Positions 29,985 through 37,995 of a stretch of 64,000 bases of DNA are shown here, one piece after another; within the stretch, counting starts at the first letter, position 1, and the number at the start of each line of letters is the position of its first letter. This stretch comes from Peteryoungia wuzhouensis (lineage in GTDB: Bacteria > Pseudomonadota > Alphaproteobacteria > Rhizobiales > Rhizobiaceae): NCBI RefSeq assembly GCF_003205195.1, contig NZ_QJRY01000004.1:186001-250000 (forward strand), written 5' to 3'. The notes beneath the pieces are model-generated. The model was not told the origin of the DNA. It searched no databases and saw nothing but the letters and a program-made list of their open reading frames with translations. The position numbers were made by a program, and so were the translations under genes.

Positions 29985-30551
29985 TCAACTGTCCAGTTGC
30001 ATCACCTCGGCTTCGGTCAAACCCAGCCTTTGCATGGCATCGGCGCGGCTTGCGGCATCATCCGCGACGATGAATTCGTCGATCTGCGGCGGCTTGATGC
30101 TGGTGCCCGCCAGCATGGCATGGGCCTGGCCGCGATGATGGGTCTGGTGCTGGAAGAGGTGGGAGAGGACGTCGTCTGTGCGCTCCACCTGAATACGACC
30201 TGCACGGTGGATATGGACGGGGCGGGCGGTATCCTCACCGCGCAGCGACTGACAGAACGTCAGCAGCCGTCGGTCGGATGTCCGTTGAGCGTTGCGCAGC
30301 TCCTTGGGGTTCGGAAACGGAATTTCCTCCTCCCAGGCTTTCGGGCCAAGCGTGCCGCCTTCCAGCGCGTCGATATAGAACCAGTCGACGATCAGGATGT
30401 GATTGAGCGTTGCGACCAGCGAGGGAAAGAAGCTGGTGCGGGGTGCCTCGAACTCTCCGGGTTCAAGGAGGCTGATCGCCTCATGCAGCCGGTCATTCGC
30501 CAGCATGTTGGCAAAGGCGAGCTTGCGGATGAACCTGATGGCGTCGGTCAT
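29985..30551 (-). CDS. DinB family protein
   Basis: The 188-residue protein has the four-helix DinB/YfiT fold pattern with three histidines positioned to bind a metal: His in VATLNHILIVDWFYIDAL and the pair in HLFQHQTHHRGQAHAML. Family members include thiol-dependent transferases and many of unknown function. The name derives from a damage-inducible Bacillus gene. Its start overlaps the Nudix stop by 4 bases (ATGA), so the two are translationally coupled. Confidence 0.85.
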   Translation of the reverse strand: MTDAIRFIRKLAFANMLANDRLHEAISLLEPGEFEAPRTSFFPSLVATLNHILIVDWFYIDALEGGTLGPKAWEEEIPFPNPKELRNAQRTSDRRLLTFCQSLRGEDTARPVHIHRAGRIQVERTDDVLSHLFQHQTHHRGQAHAMLAGTSIKPPQIDEFIVADDAASRADAMQRLGLTEAEVMQLDS

Positions 30552-31057
30552 GGCGTGTCCAGGTCCCCATCATGCCAGACCACGTGCTGGGGCGAGGCTG
30601 GCAGGTTTTCGATCTCGTCGGCGATGAAATAGGGCGGGATGTCGAGCGCCTTCAGGGCCTCGCGCGTCGCCGGCACCCATTTGAATTCCAGGCTGTTCTT
30701 GCCGTCTTCGTTGCGATGGATGATGTCCGTCGCGTGGAAGGGAAATTGCTCCGGGATCTCCATGCGATAATAGAAGCCGAGTTCGTGCCAGGCCTTGCCC
30801 TCGTAGTCGAAGAAGTTTTCGACGACCCAAAGGAGCTGGCCGATCTTTGCTTCAACACCCAGTTCCTCCTGCATTTCGCGCAGGAGAGTCTCCGTCGAGG
30901 TCTCGCCGATCTCTGCGCGCCCGCCCGGAAAGGTCCAGAAGGTCTCGTGGGTGGCGCGATGGACCAGGACATGGTCGTCGCGGAAGGCAAGGCCGGCGAT
31001 GCGGTGGTTGAAGCGCCGCTTGCCGTCCTTGATGGTGATGAGGGTGCGTTTGGACAT
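30548..31057 (-). CDS. Nudix hydrolase
   Basis: The 169-residue protein has an intact Nudix box, GGRAEIGETSTETLLREMQEELGV, here described with its key residues Gly, Glu, and the REMQEE metal-binding core. Nudix enzymes cleave nucleoside diphosphate derivatives; this one's substrate is unknown, with house-cleaning of damaged nucleotides one option. The ATG at 31057 shares one base with the phosphoesterase stop, so the start is well supported by coupling. It lies in a chain of overlapping genes from ruvB to the DinB-like gene. Confidence 0.9.
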   Translation of the reverse strand: MSKRTLITIKDGKRRFNHRIAGLAFRDDHVLVHRATHETFWTFPGGRAEIGETSTETLLREMQEELGVEAKIGQLLWVVENFFDYEGKAWHELGFYYRMEIPEQFPFHATDIIHRNEDGKNSLEFKWVPATREALKALDIPPYFIADEIENLPASPQHVVWHDGDLDTP

Positions 31058-31962
31058 CAGGCGGAACCCAGTTCGAGCAGGAGGACTTCGGGGCGGACGC
31101 CGATTCTGACTGGCAAAAACGAACAGCCGAGACCGCGCGAGACAATGAGGTCCCGGTCGTTTTCGTGGAAATGGCCACCCGGATAACGCCATGAACCGCG
31201 CGATGCCGCGACGGGATGCCAGCCGAAGAGATTGATCTGTCCACCATGCGTGTGACCGCTCAGCGTGAGGCTGATGCGTTCGGTCACCTCAGGGAAGATA
31301 TCGGGTTCGTGCGCCATCAGGATGACCGGCGCGTCGTCGGTGACATGACCCATGGTCGTTGCCAGGTCATGGATCCCGGTCATGGTCTTACGGTTGAACT
31401 TCTTGCCGGGGCGCAGAGCCATCTGATCGCCGAGGCCAGCGATCCAGAATGCCTGGCCATCCTTTTCCATCCGCACAGCCTCGTTGACATAGGCCGCAAT
31501 GCCCGCTTGCCGGAGCGCCTTCGTCGCGATGTTCCCAGTCGAAGGGTCGCGCTGGAAGGCGATGTCCTCCCAATAGTCGTGATTGCCGAGAATGGCATGG
31601 ATGCCGAGCGGTGCCTGCAGGGTCGCAAGTGCGGCTGCCCAGTCTGCCGCGTCGACATAGTTGCTGACGACGTTGGTCCCAGCGGCGTAATCGCCGAGCA
31701 GCAGACAGATATCAGGCTCCAGCTCGTTGGCCATGGCGCATATCGCTTCGATCCTCGACACGTCCATCCACGGTTCGCACGCATGGAAATCGGCCAGAAC
31801 TGCCACGCGCAAGTCTAGCCCCAATGGCCAGTTCTTTGGGCTCAAGGCGTATCGACGGATCTCAGGACGGCGGAAAACCTCTGTGAACGGATAGGCGGCC
31901 GTCGCGATCAGGCTCAGAACTCCCGCTCCGAAGAGCTTCATCAGCCCCCGCCGTGTGATCAT
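31057..31962 (-). CDS. Exported calcineurin-like metallophosphoesterase
   Basis: The 301-residue protein starts with a twin-arginine-type signal (TRRGLMKLFGAGVLSLIATAA), suggesting Tat export or membrane anchoring. Metal-site motifs are complete: VLADFHACEPW, LLLGDYAAG, AILGNHDYW, LMAHEPDIF and SGHTHGGQIN. It resembles YkuE-like phosphoesterases; the substrate is not known. Its ATG directly follows the ruvB stop codon with no spacing, and its stop overlaps the Nudix start, so it is embedded in the ruvB transcription unit. Confidence 0.9.
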   Translation of the reverse strand: MITRRGLMKLFGAGVLSLIATAAYPFTEVFRRPEIRRYALSPKNWPLGLDLRVAVLADFHACEPWMDVSRIEAICAMANELEPDICLLLGDYAAGTNVVSNYVDAADWAAALATLQAPLGIHAILGNHDYWEDIAFQRDPSTGNIATKALRQAGIAAYVNEAVRMEKDGQAFWIAGLGDQMALRPGKKFNRKTMTGIHDLATTMGHVTDDAPVILMAHEPDIFPEVTERISLTLSGHTHGGQINLFGWHPVAASRGSWRYPGGHFHENDRDLIVSRGLGCSFLPVRIGVRPEVLLLELGSA

Positions 31963-33003
31963 TCAGTCGTCCTCGAGCGTCAGCCGGAATTGCGCGGCCT
32001 CCAGGTCCTTCGGCGGCTGCATTCCCAGATGCTTCCACGCGTTTGCGGTCAAAACACGGCCGCGCGGCGTGCGCTGGATAAAACCCTGCTGGATCATGTA
32101 GGGCTCGATGATGTCCTCGATGGCGTCACGCGGTTCCGACAGGCCGGCCGCGATGGTTTCGATGCCGACAGGGCCGCCGCCGAAATTGACGGCGATCATC
32201 GAAAGATAGCGCATGTCGAGTTGGTCGAGACCCATATTGTCGACATTGAGCCGCGTCAGGGCTTCATCCGCGATTTCGCGGGTCACGGCTTCGGCGCGGG
32301 CGACTTCGGCGAAGTCGCGCACACGGCGGAGGAGACGTCCGGCGATGCGGGGTGTTCCGCGGGCGCGGCGGGCGACTTCGCGGGCGCCATCTTCCGTCAT
32401 CGGCAGGTTCAAGAGGCGGGCACCTCGGCGGACGATCGATTCCAGTTCTTCGACTGTATAGAAATTGAGCCGCACCGGAATGCCGAAGCGGTCGCGCAGC
32501 GGGGTCGTGAGCAGGCCGAGCCGGGTGGTGGCGGCCACCAGGGTGAATTTCGACAGGTCGATCTTGACCGAGCGGGCCGCAGGACCCTCGCCAATGATCA
32601 GATCGAGCTGGAAGTCTTCCATCGCCGGATAGAGGATTTCCTCGACGGCGGGGCTCAAACGATGGATTTCGTCGATGAAGAGAACGTCGCGCTCTTCGAG
32701 ATTGGTGAGGAGGGCGGCGAGGTCTCCGGCCTTGGCGATGACGGGGCCGGAGGTCGAGCGGAAGTTGACGCCGAGTTCCTTGGCCATGATCTGGGCAAGC
32801 GTGGTCTTGCCGAGACCGGGGGGGCCGACGAAGAGGACGTGATCCAGCGCCTCGCCCCGGTTCTTCGCCGCCTCGATGAAGATCTTCAGATTGGCGCGGG
32901 CTTCCGCCTGGCCGGTAAAGTCGTCGAGCGTCTGCGGGCGCAGCGCCGCATCGAGGTCTTCGCCGCGTTTTTCAGGCGTCAGGATCGGGTTGTTGGTCAT
33001 CAT
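31963..33003 (-). CDS. ruvB: Holliday junction branch migration helicase RuvB
   Basis: The 346-residue AAA+ motor drives branch migration at Holliday junctions together with RuvA. It shows [12 protein letters not shown], Walker [13 protein letters not shown], Walker [12 protein letters not shown], and the arginine-finger region [21 protein letters not shown]. The C-terminal winged helix ends with [16 protein letters not shown]. Its start overlaps the upstream vapC stop by 4 bases. In most rhizobia ruvA directly precedes ruvB; here a toxin-antitoxin pair intervenes. Confidence 0.98.
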   Translation of the reverse strand: MMTNNPILTPEKRGEDLDAALRPQTLDDFTGQAEARANLKIFIEAAKNRGEALDHVLFVGPPGLGKTTLAQIMAKELGVNFRSTSGPVIAKAGDLAALLTNLEERDVLFIDEIHRLSPAVEEILYPAMEDFQLDLIIGEGPAARSVKIDLSKFTLVAATTRLGLLTTPLRDRFGIPVRLNFYTVEELESIVRRGARLLNLPMTEDGAREVARRARGTPRIAGRLLRRVRDFAEVARAEAVTREIADEALTRLNVDNMGLDQLDMRYLSMIAVNFGGGPVGIETIAAGLSEPRDAIEDIIEPYMIQQGFIQRTPRGRVLTANAWKHLGMQPPKDLEAAQFRLTLEDD

Positions 33004-33404
33004 GCGAGAAGTTCCATGCCGGGCACGCGGGAGGCGGCGCGTTTGTCGAAGGTCTTTACGGAGGCGCAGCCTTCTTGAAGAGATCGGGCCGCAATCAAGG
33101 CGTCGGCGAAGTCTGCATTCTTCTGGTCGACCTGCCGTAGCGCCTTTACGACGAGATCGTGGCTTTCGACGGTCAGGCCCCGGACCTGGAGGAGTTTGCC
33201 TATGGCCGCTGATGCGTCTCGTCTGGTGTAGCCGAGCTGCGAGCGCAGCGCCCAGTCCAGTTCCAGTACACAGATGAGGGGAAGAAAGGCCAGATAGTTC
33301 TTGCCGAGCCCCTCTGCAAAACGCAGGGCTGCATGTCTTTGGTCAGGATCGTCATTGGTCAGAAGCCGGATGACGATGTTGGTGTCGAGGCCGACCAGGG
33401 TCAT
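33000..33404 (-). CDS. vapC: PIN-domain toxin (VapC family), module 1
   Basis: The 134-residue protein is a PIN-domain ribonuclease. The acidic active-site set is present: Asp7 in [12 protein letters not shown], Glu48 in VLELDWAL, Asp98 and Asp101 in [10 protein letters not shown], and Asp120 in KTFDKRA. VapC toxins cut tRNA or rRNA when their antitoxin is lost. Its start overlaps the antitoxin stop by 4 bases and its stop overlaps the ruvB start by 4 bases. Nothing suggests inactivation. Confidence 0.9.
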   Translation of the reverse strand: MTLVGLDTNIVIRLLTNDDPDQRHAALRFAEGLGKNYLAFLPLICVLELDWALRSQLGYTRRDASAAIGKLLQVRGLTVESHDLVVKALRQVDQKNADFADALIAARSLQEGCASVKTFDKRAASRVPGMELLA

Positions 33405-33688
33405 GCCGCGATGTCGGACGGATCGTCGCTGTTCGCAGACAGGGCGTTTGCGCCTGCCGTCCGCACGACGGTTTCGTCAATCTCTTCGAGTGTCGCGCGT
33501 CCGTTGGGCGGGGTGCCCAGGAAGCCAGCGAGATCTTTAAGGTCGATATTCTTGGGGGTGATGACGATCTCTCCGTCGACCACGCTGAAAACCATCTGAT
33601 CGCCAGGGCTTAGCGTCAACTGCTCGCGCAGCTCTTTGGGAATGGTGATTTGGCCCTTGGCCGACATGGTGACGTCCCAAACTCTCAT
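33401..33688 (-). CDS. vapB: AbrB/MazE-type antitoxin (VapB), module 1
   Basis: The 95-residue protein has a swapped-hairpin DNA-binding domain (MSAKGQITIPKELREQLTLSPGDQMVF) at about residues 8-40. A flexible acidic tail, which should wrap the toxin, follows. The ATG at 33688 has GGAG at good spacing; an upstream ATG at 33703 is possible. It is immediately upstream of and overlapping its toxin gene. A palindromic operator candidate lies just before it. Confidence 0.88.
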   Translation of the reverse strand: MRVWDVTMSAKGQITIPKELREQLTLSPGDQMVFSVVDGEIVITPKNIDLKDLAGFLGTPPNGRATLEEIDETVVRTAGANALSANSDDPSDIAA

Positions 33689-33695
33689 GCGGCAC

Positions 33696-33739
33696 TCCGA
33701 CATCTTTCGCTTTTTCCGACAATAGCAGAAATGTCGGAA
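33696..33739. promoter_or_regulatory. Operator candidate for vapBC module 1
   Basis: TTCCGACA (33714-33721) and TGTCGGAA (33732-33739) form a perfect 8-bp inverted repeat with a 10-base spacer. A third copy, TCCGACAT, is at 33696-33703. This cluster sits between the ruvA stop and the vapB start, where an autoregulatory VapBC complex would bind. Confidence 0.55.
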
Positions 33740-33761
33740 TGAGACAAATTCGGAGGACAAT

Positions 33762-34379
33762 TCACCGCGACAGCTCCTTCAGCCCCAGCCGGATCAGTTT
33801 CGCACTGTCTGCCCCTTCGCCGCCGTTCTTCAAGGCTGCAGCCACGGCATTGGCGGCCTGGTCGCGGGAATAGCCGAGATTGGTCAGTGCCGAGACGGCG
33901 TCGGCAACCGGGGCGGAGGCCGCACCTTCGCCGAGTTCCTGCTTGAGGCCGATATTGGCCGAGGCTTCGCCGGCAAAGGCCGGGGCCTTGTTCTTCAGTT
34001 CGGTGACGAGACGCAGCGCCACCTTCGGGCCGACGCCGGGGGCGCGGGAGATCGCGGCCTTGTCCTGGAGTGCAATCGCATTGGCGAGTTCCGACGGGGT
34101 GAGGGTGGAGAGGACGGCCAGCGCCACTTTGGCGCCGACGCCCTGGACGCTTTGCAGGAGGTTGAACCATTCCCGCTCCAGCGCGCTCATGAAGCCGAAG
34201 AGTTTTAGCTGGTCCTCGCGCACATAGGTCTCGATGAACAGGATCACTGCCTCCCCTGCAGAGCCGATGCGGCCGAGGGTGCGCGAGGAGCAGTGGGCGA
34301 CGTAGCAGACGCCGTGGACGTCGACGAGGACATAGTCGTCGCCGATCTCGTCGATGGTGCCTTTGAGTTTGCCGATCAT
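33762..34379 (-). CDS. ruvA: Holliday junction DNA-binding protein RuvA
   Basis: The 205-residue protein binds four-way junctions and loads RuvB. The N-terminal OB domain reads [27 protein letters not shown], with the [14 protein letters not shown] segment. Two helix-hairpin-helix motifs follow ([14 protein letters not shown] and [21 protein letters not shown]). A Ser/Ala-rich linker joins the C-terminal RuvB-binding domain ([20 protein letters not shown]). It begins 17 bases after the stop of the second vapC gene. Confidence 0.97.
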   Translation of the reverse strand: MIGKLKGTIDEIGDDYVLVDVHGVCYVAHCSSRTLGRIGSAGEAVILFIETYVREDQLKLFGFMSALEREWFNLLQSVQGVGAKVALAVLSTLTPSELANAIALQDKAAISRAPGVGPKVALRLVTELKNKAPAFAGEASANIGLKQELGEGAASAPVADAVSALTNLGYSRDQAANAVAAALKNGGEGADSAKLIRLGLKELSR

Positions 34380-34396
34380 GGGATGCGTCCGTCGCG

Positions 34397-34816
34397 TTAC
34401 AGGGGATGGGTTTCGGGGGAGATGATGTCGATATCCGGGAAATAGCTTCGGTAGCGCGCCGCATCCCGCGTCAGTAGGCGGTGGGACCGGACGGCCGCGT
34501 GGGCGCCGATGAAGAAATCCGGAAGGGTGCGTTCGCGCTGCCCTCCGCTTCGTCGGTAAAGCAGATGCGCCTTTCCAGCCCGGAAGGCCACTTCATAGGA
34601 CAAGGGTTCTTTCTTCAAGTCGAGCCAATCGAGCGCCTGGCTGAGCTGTTGCTCGCTCAACGGCGAGGCAGCCAACTCAGACCAGATGACCGGGTTGATC
34701 ACCAACGACCCCTCCTCGAAGCAGCGGCGCATTGCGTCCACTGACCACGCCCGCGTCGCGCTATTCGGCCCGAGCACATCGATCAGTGCATTGGTATCAA
34801 TGACGGTCGAGGTCAT
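34397..34816 (-). CDS. vapC: PIN-domain toxin (VapC family), module 2
   Basis: The 139-residue PIN-domain protein has Asp7 in [11 protein letters not shown], Glu47 in IWSELAAS, Asp100 in [11 protein letters not shown] and Asp118 in LTRDAARY, so the catalytic cluster is complete. It differs clearly from module 1, so the two did not arise by a recent local duplication. The ATG at 34816 has a GAGGA site and lies 20 bases inside the antitoxin gene; an ATG at 34843 is the alternative. It precedes ruvA by 17 bases. Confidence 0.88.
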   Translation of the reverse strand: MTSTVIDTNALIDVLGPNSATRAWSVDAMRRCFEEGSLVINPVIWSELAASPLSEQQLSQALDWLDLKKEPLSYEVAFRAGKAHLLYRRSGGQRERTLPDFFIGAHAAVRSHRLLTRDAARYRSYFPDIDIISPETHPL

Positions 34817-35057
34817 CACGCGGTCCTCGCAGCCAATCGACATATTCGTCTGAGGTCATGCCATTGGTGTCGAAAGTCCCCTCGACACTTCTCGCCCAGG
34901 CGTCGAAGTTCTTGAATGCATCGCTTGTATCGCCGTTCTTGACCAGCATGATGCCCGCGTCTGCCACCACGAAGTCGACATCCGAACCCGGCTTGATGCC
35001 GAGCCGATCGCGGATGTCCTTGGGGATGGTGACCTGGCCTTTTTCGGTGACGCGCAT
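34797..35057 (-). CDS. vapB: AbrB/MazE-type antitoxin (VapB), module 2
   Basis: The 86-residue protein begins with RVTEKGQVTIPKDIRDRLGIKPGSDVDF, a typical AbrB-fold DNA-binding hairpin (residues 1-40). An acidic tail (about 45-86) for toxin binding follows. It overlaps its toxin gene by 20 bases and lies 55 bases downstream of ruvC. A perfect inverted repeat covering the ribosome site lies directly upstream, suggesting tight autorepression. Confidence 0.9.
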   Translation of the reverse strand: MRVTEKGQVTIPKDIRDRLGIKPGSDVDFVVADAGIMLVKNGDTSDAFKNFDAWARSVEGTFDTNGMTSDEYVDWLRGPRDDLDRH

Positions 35058-35058
35058 G

Positions 35059-35079
35059 GTAATACCTCTTCGGTATTAC
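35059..35079. promoter_or_regulatory. Operator candidate over the vapB2 ribosome site
   Basis: GTAATACC (35059-35066) and GGTATTAC (35072-35079) are perfect inverted arms around a 5-base spacer. The GAGG ribosome-binding sequence of the antitoxin lies across the spacer and inner arm, one base from the start codon. Binding here would block translation initiation signals or the promoter. Confidence 0.6.
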
Positions 35080-35112
35080 TTATCGACGATCGCGGAACAA
35101 GTCAAGAACAAA

Positions 35113-35625
35113 TCAGGCGGAGGCGAGGACCTTGCGCATGCGATCACCGCCGCGATTGTGGGCGTGGCAGATGGCGATGGCGAGGGCGTCGGCGGCGTCG
35201 TTGCCCTTGAATTCAGCCTTGGGCATCAGGATTTTCAGCATCATGTGAATCTGCGCCTTTTCGCCGTGGCCGACGCCGATCACGGCTTTTTTCACGGCAT
35301 TCGGCGCGTATTCCGCAACCGGAAGTCCGGCGCGGGCGGGTACCAACATGGCGATGCCACGGGCCTGGCCGAGCTTCAGGGTCGCCACCGCATCCTTGTT
35401 GACGAAGGTCTGCTCAACCGCCGCTTCGTCGGGCGTATAGGTGTGCACGACTTCGGCCAATCCGTCATGCAACTGGCACAGGCGCGAGGCAAGGTCCATG
35501 TCACCATCCGAGGTGACGGTGCCGGAGGCGACAAAACGCAACGAGTTGCCCAGCGTCTCGATGACGCCCCAGCCGCAGCGACGGAGCCCTGGGTCTATGC
35601 CGATGATGCGAATCGTGGAAGTCAT
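35113..35625 (-). CDS. ruvC: Crossover junction endonuclease RuvC
   Basis: The 170-residue endonuclease cuts Holliday junctions symmetrically. Catalytic acidic residues are visible: Asp11 in [14 protein letters not shown], the glutamate in [23 protein letters not shown], and the two aspartates in [14 protein letters not shown]. The ATG at 35625 has AAGG upstream. The reading frame stays open far upstream but that part is antisense to the monooxygenase gene. It heads the ruv locus and has a LexA-like box and a TATAAT element upstream. Confidence 0.96.
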   Translation of the reverse strand: MTSTIRIIGIDPGLRRCGWGVIETLGNSLRFVASGTVTSDGDMDLASRLCQLHDGLAEVVHTYTPDEAAVEQTFVNKDAVATLKLGQARGIAMLVPARAGLPVAEYAPNAVKKAVIGVGHGEKAQIHMMLKILMPKAEFKGNDAADALAIAICHAHNRGGDRMRKVLASA

Positions 35626-35669
35626 GGGAAACCTTATGTCGGAATGCCTGTTCACTGCCAGCAAAATGT

Positions 35670-35702
35670 GAACAAAGCGAAAACATGCGAAGTGATTATA
35701 AT
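35670..35702 (-). promoter_or_regulatory. Putative ruvC promoter with LexA-like box
   Basis: On the minus strand a TATAAT (35700-35695) is followed by GTTT-N7-GTTC (35684-35670). That differs by one base from the alphaproteobacterial LexA site GTTC-N7-GTTC. Its place near the expected transcription start fits SOS repression of ruvC. A plus-strand TATAAT (35697-35702) may serve the divergent monooxygenase gene. Confidence 0.45.
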
Positions 35703-35778
35703 TTATTATCGTCACCTCTTGGGCCTCGGTGGCCGGTTGACTACATGACAGAGACGAGCGCAGCACAGGATTGATGCC

Positions 35779-36789
35779 ATGATCGATTTCTCCATTCTCG
35801 ACCTTTCGCCGATCGCCGAGGGCCACACGGTCCGCGAGGCGCTGGATGCCTCGCGCCGGATGGCGCAGGTCGCGGAAGCCAATGGCTACAAACGCTTCTG
35901 GCTGGCGGAACATCATGGAATGCCGGGCATTGCCAGCGCCGCAACCGCCATCGTGATCGCTCATGTCGGGGCAGGGACCTCGACGATCCGTATCGGCTCC
36001 GGCGGCGTGATGCTGCCCAACCATTCGCCGTTGGTGATCGCCGAGCAGTTCGGCACGCTCGAAGCGCTGTTTCCCGGACGTGTCGATCTCGGCCTGGGAC
36101 GGGCTCCCGGCACCGACATGCGAACGGCACGGGCGCTCAGGCGCAACATGGATGCGGGGGCAGAAAGTTTCCCGCACGATGTCATCGAATTGCAGCGCCT
36201 GCTCGGCGAGCCGAACGAAGACCATGGCCTGCTCGCGGTGCCCGGCATGCGCAGCAATGTGCCGATCTGGTTGCTCGGCTCCAGCCTTTACAGCGCGCAT
36301 CTGGCGGCGGCGCTCGGTCTTCCCTATGCCTTCGCCTCGCATTTCGCGCCCGATCAGCTGGGCGAAGCGGTGGAAATCTATCGCCAGCGCTTCGAGCCGT
36401 CGGATAGCCTGCAGTCGCCCCATGTGATGGTGGGCGTGATGGCGGCTGTCGCCGACACCGATCAGGAGGCCTCCCGCCTCTTCACCTCGGCGCAGCAGCA
36501 GTTCGTCAATCTCCGGCGCAATGTGCGTCGGCCATTCCCGCGGCCGGTCGACAGCATGGATGGCTTCTGGTCGGAGATCGAGCGGATCGGTGTCGAGCAT
36601 ACGCTGCGTTATGCCATCGTCGGTTCGCCGGATACGGCCGCAGGCAAGCTTGATGCGCTGCTTGCCGAGGTGGCGCCGGATGAAGTCATCGTTTCCACCC
36701 CGATCCACGATCTCGACGCGCGGCTGCGGTCGGTCGAGTTGTTTGCCGGGCTGGGTGATCGGATCGATCTGGGCGTCGCCGCCGAATAG
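35779..36789 (+). CDS. Luciferase-like (LLM class) flavin-dependent monooxygenase
   Basis: The 336-residue protein matches the MsnO8-like branch of bacterial luciferase-type enzymes: [58 protein letters not shown] and [17 protein letters not shown]. These TIM-barrel enzymes use reduced FMN (or F420) to act on small organic molecules; the substrate is unknown. It is divergent from ruvC and is a single gene. An oxidoreductase reading on the opposite strand is only a shadow. Confidence 0.9.
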   Translation: MIDFSILDLSPIAEGHTVREALDASRRMAQVAEANGYKRFWLAEHHGMPGIASAATAIVIAHVGAGTSTIRIGSGGVMLPNHSPLVIAEQFGTLEALFPGRVDLGLGRAPGTDMRTARALRRNMDAGAESFPHDVIELQRLLGEPNEDHGLLAVPGMRSNVPIWLLGSSLYSAHLAAALGLPYAFASHFAPDQLGEAVEIYRQRFEPSDSLQSPHVMVGVMAAVADTDQEASRLFTSAQQQFVNLRRNVRRPFPRPVDSMDGFWSEIERIGVEHTLRYAIVGSPDTAAGKLDALLAEVAPDEVIVSTPIHDLDARLRSVELFAGLGDRIDLGVAAE

Positions 36790-36959
36790 GCGGCGGGGCG
36801 TCTCGGAACGCGTGTCAAAACGAGCCACCGGCTTGCCGCAGAGCGCGCCGAGGCAGCGTCCTGCCTTCACTTCAATTGTTCCAATGTTTCAGTCACTCGG
36901 GCTTCAGATTGAAGTATCGTTTCCGGCCGATATTGAACGACTATAGTTAACGTCCGTAG

Positions 36960-36975
36960 TTAATCCGAACTTAAC
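36960..36975 (+). promoter_or_regulatory. CtrA-type binding site upstream of the Omp25-like gene
   Basis: TTAA-N7-TTAAC matches the consensus for CtrA, the alphaproteobacterial cell-cycle regulator. It lies about 88 bases before the porin-like gene start. A further GTTAA half-site lies just upstream (36946-36950). Confidence 0.5.
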
Positions 36976-37062
36976 TTTTCCACTCCATTGTCTGTGTCAG
37001 TTCACATTGTCAGGCAGCAGACGGCCTGATGAGACAACGCTGGGATTTTGGAGTCTCCTGCC

Positions 37063-37908
37063 ATGACGAAAACCATTTTTGCAGTCGCTGCAGCTGCCTT
37101 GCTGGCAAGCTCGGTCGCGCATGCGGCCGACCTTTACCAGCCAGAACCTCAGCCGGCTTATGTCGATGCACCGGAAGTGACCGTTGCCGAAGCCTCCGGC
37201 TGGTATCTGCGCGGCGATCTGGGCTACAACTTCAACAAGCTGCGGGGCGCCGAGTTTTTTCAGGGCTCGAACGACACTGTGGGTGAGTTCAACACGGCCT
37301 CGATCAAGGACAGCTTCACCGTCGGCGCCGGTGTCGGTTATCAGGTCAACAGCTACCTGCGCACCGACCTGACCTTCGACTACATGTTCAAGTCGGATTT
37401 CAATGGTTCGACGACCGGCGGAGGGGCTGGGTTTGGCGCGTGCGCCGTCACGTGTACGTCGAGCGACCTTGCCTCGATGAAGGCCTATACCCTGATGGCC
37501 AATGCCTATGTCGACCTCGGCTCCTACGCCTATTTCACGCCCTATGTCGGCGCCGGCATCGGCGGCTCCTACGTCAAGTGGGACAAGCTGCGCAACACCT
37601 CTTGCGCCGACGATGGCAGCGGTTGCGACACCACGGTCGAACATGGCGGCAAGGGCAGCTGGCGCTTCGCCTACCAGCTGATGGCCGGTGCGTCGATTGA
37701 CGTGACCTGCAACGTCAAGGCCGATATCGGTTACCAATTCCGCCACACGCTGGGCGGCGACATGTTCGGCTACGCCTCCAATGGTGGTCCGGGTTACGAC
37801 AAGGGCTACTACAGCCACGGCATCCATGCCGGCGCGCGCTACGTCTTCGGTGGCTGCGAACAGCCGGTTGCCTACGAGCCGCCGGTCGAGCCGATCGTCT
37901 ACAAATAA
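37063..37908 (+). CDS. Omp25/Omp31-like outer membrane beta-barrel protein
   Basis: The 281-residue protein has a signal peptide (KTIFAVAAAALLASSVAHA) followed by ADLYQPEPQP. Alternating beta strands continue from GWYLRGDLGYNFNKL to HAGARYVFGG. This is the rhizobial/Brucella Omp25-Omp31 surface-antigen type of small barrel. The loops hold cysteine pairs (GACAVTC, SCADDGSGCD) that could form disulfides. It ends in a Pro/Glu tail (YEPPVEPIVYK) rather than a terminal Phe. The ATG at 37063 has GGAG at good spacing, a CtrA-like box upstream and a terminator downstream. Confidence 0.88.
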   Translation: MTKTIFAVAAAALLASSVAHAADLYQPEPQPAYVDAPEVTVAEASGWYLRGDLGYNFNKLRGAEFFQGSNDTVGEFNTASIKDSFTVGAGVGYQVNSYLRTDLTFDYMFKSDFNGSTTGGGAGFGACAVTCTSSDLASMKAYTLMANAYVDLGSYAYFTPYVGAGIGGSYVKWDKLRNTSCADDGSGCDTTVEHGGKGSWRFAYQLMAGASIDVTCNVKADIGYQFRHTLGGDMFGYASNGGPGYDKGYYSHGIHAGARYVFGGCEQPVAYEPPVEPIVYK

Positions 37909-37959
37909 TCGCAGGAAGGGCAGGGCCGCCGTGAGGCGGTCACCCCGATCCAACTTTCC

Positions 37960-37984
37960 AAGGCCCCGGAAACGGGGCCTTTTT
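37960..37984 (+). terminator. Rho-independent terminator downstream of the Omp25-like gene
   Basis: A 9-bp stem (37960-37968 with 37973-37981) with a GAAA loop runs into T residues, 52 bases past the stop. It may also act for the convergent CorA-type gene. Confidence 0.88.
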
Positions 37985-37995
37985 GCATTCTGCCG

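Noticed and set aside
35626-36870. Apparent N-terminal extension of ruvC to 585 residues
   Set aside because: The extension is antisense to the monooxygenase gene. RuvC starts at the conserved segment at 35625 with a ribosome site.
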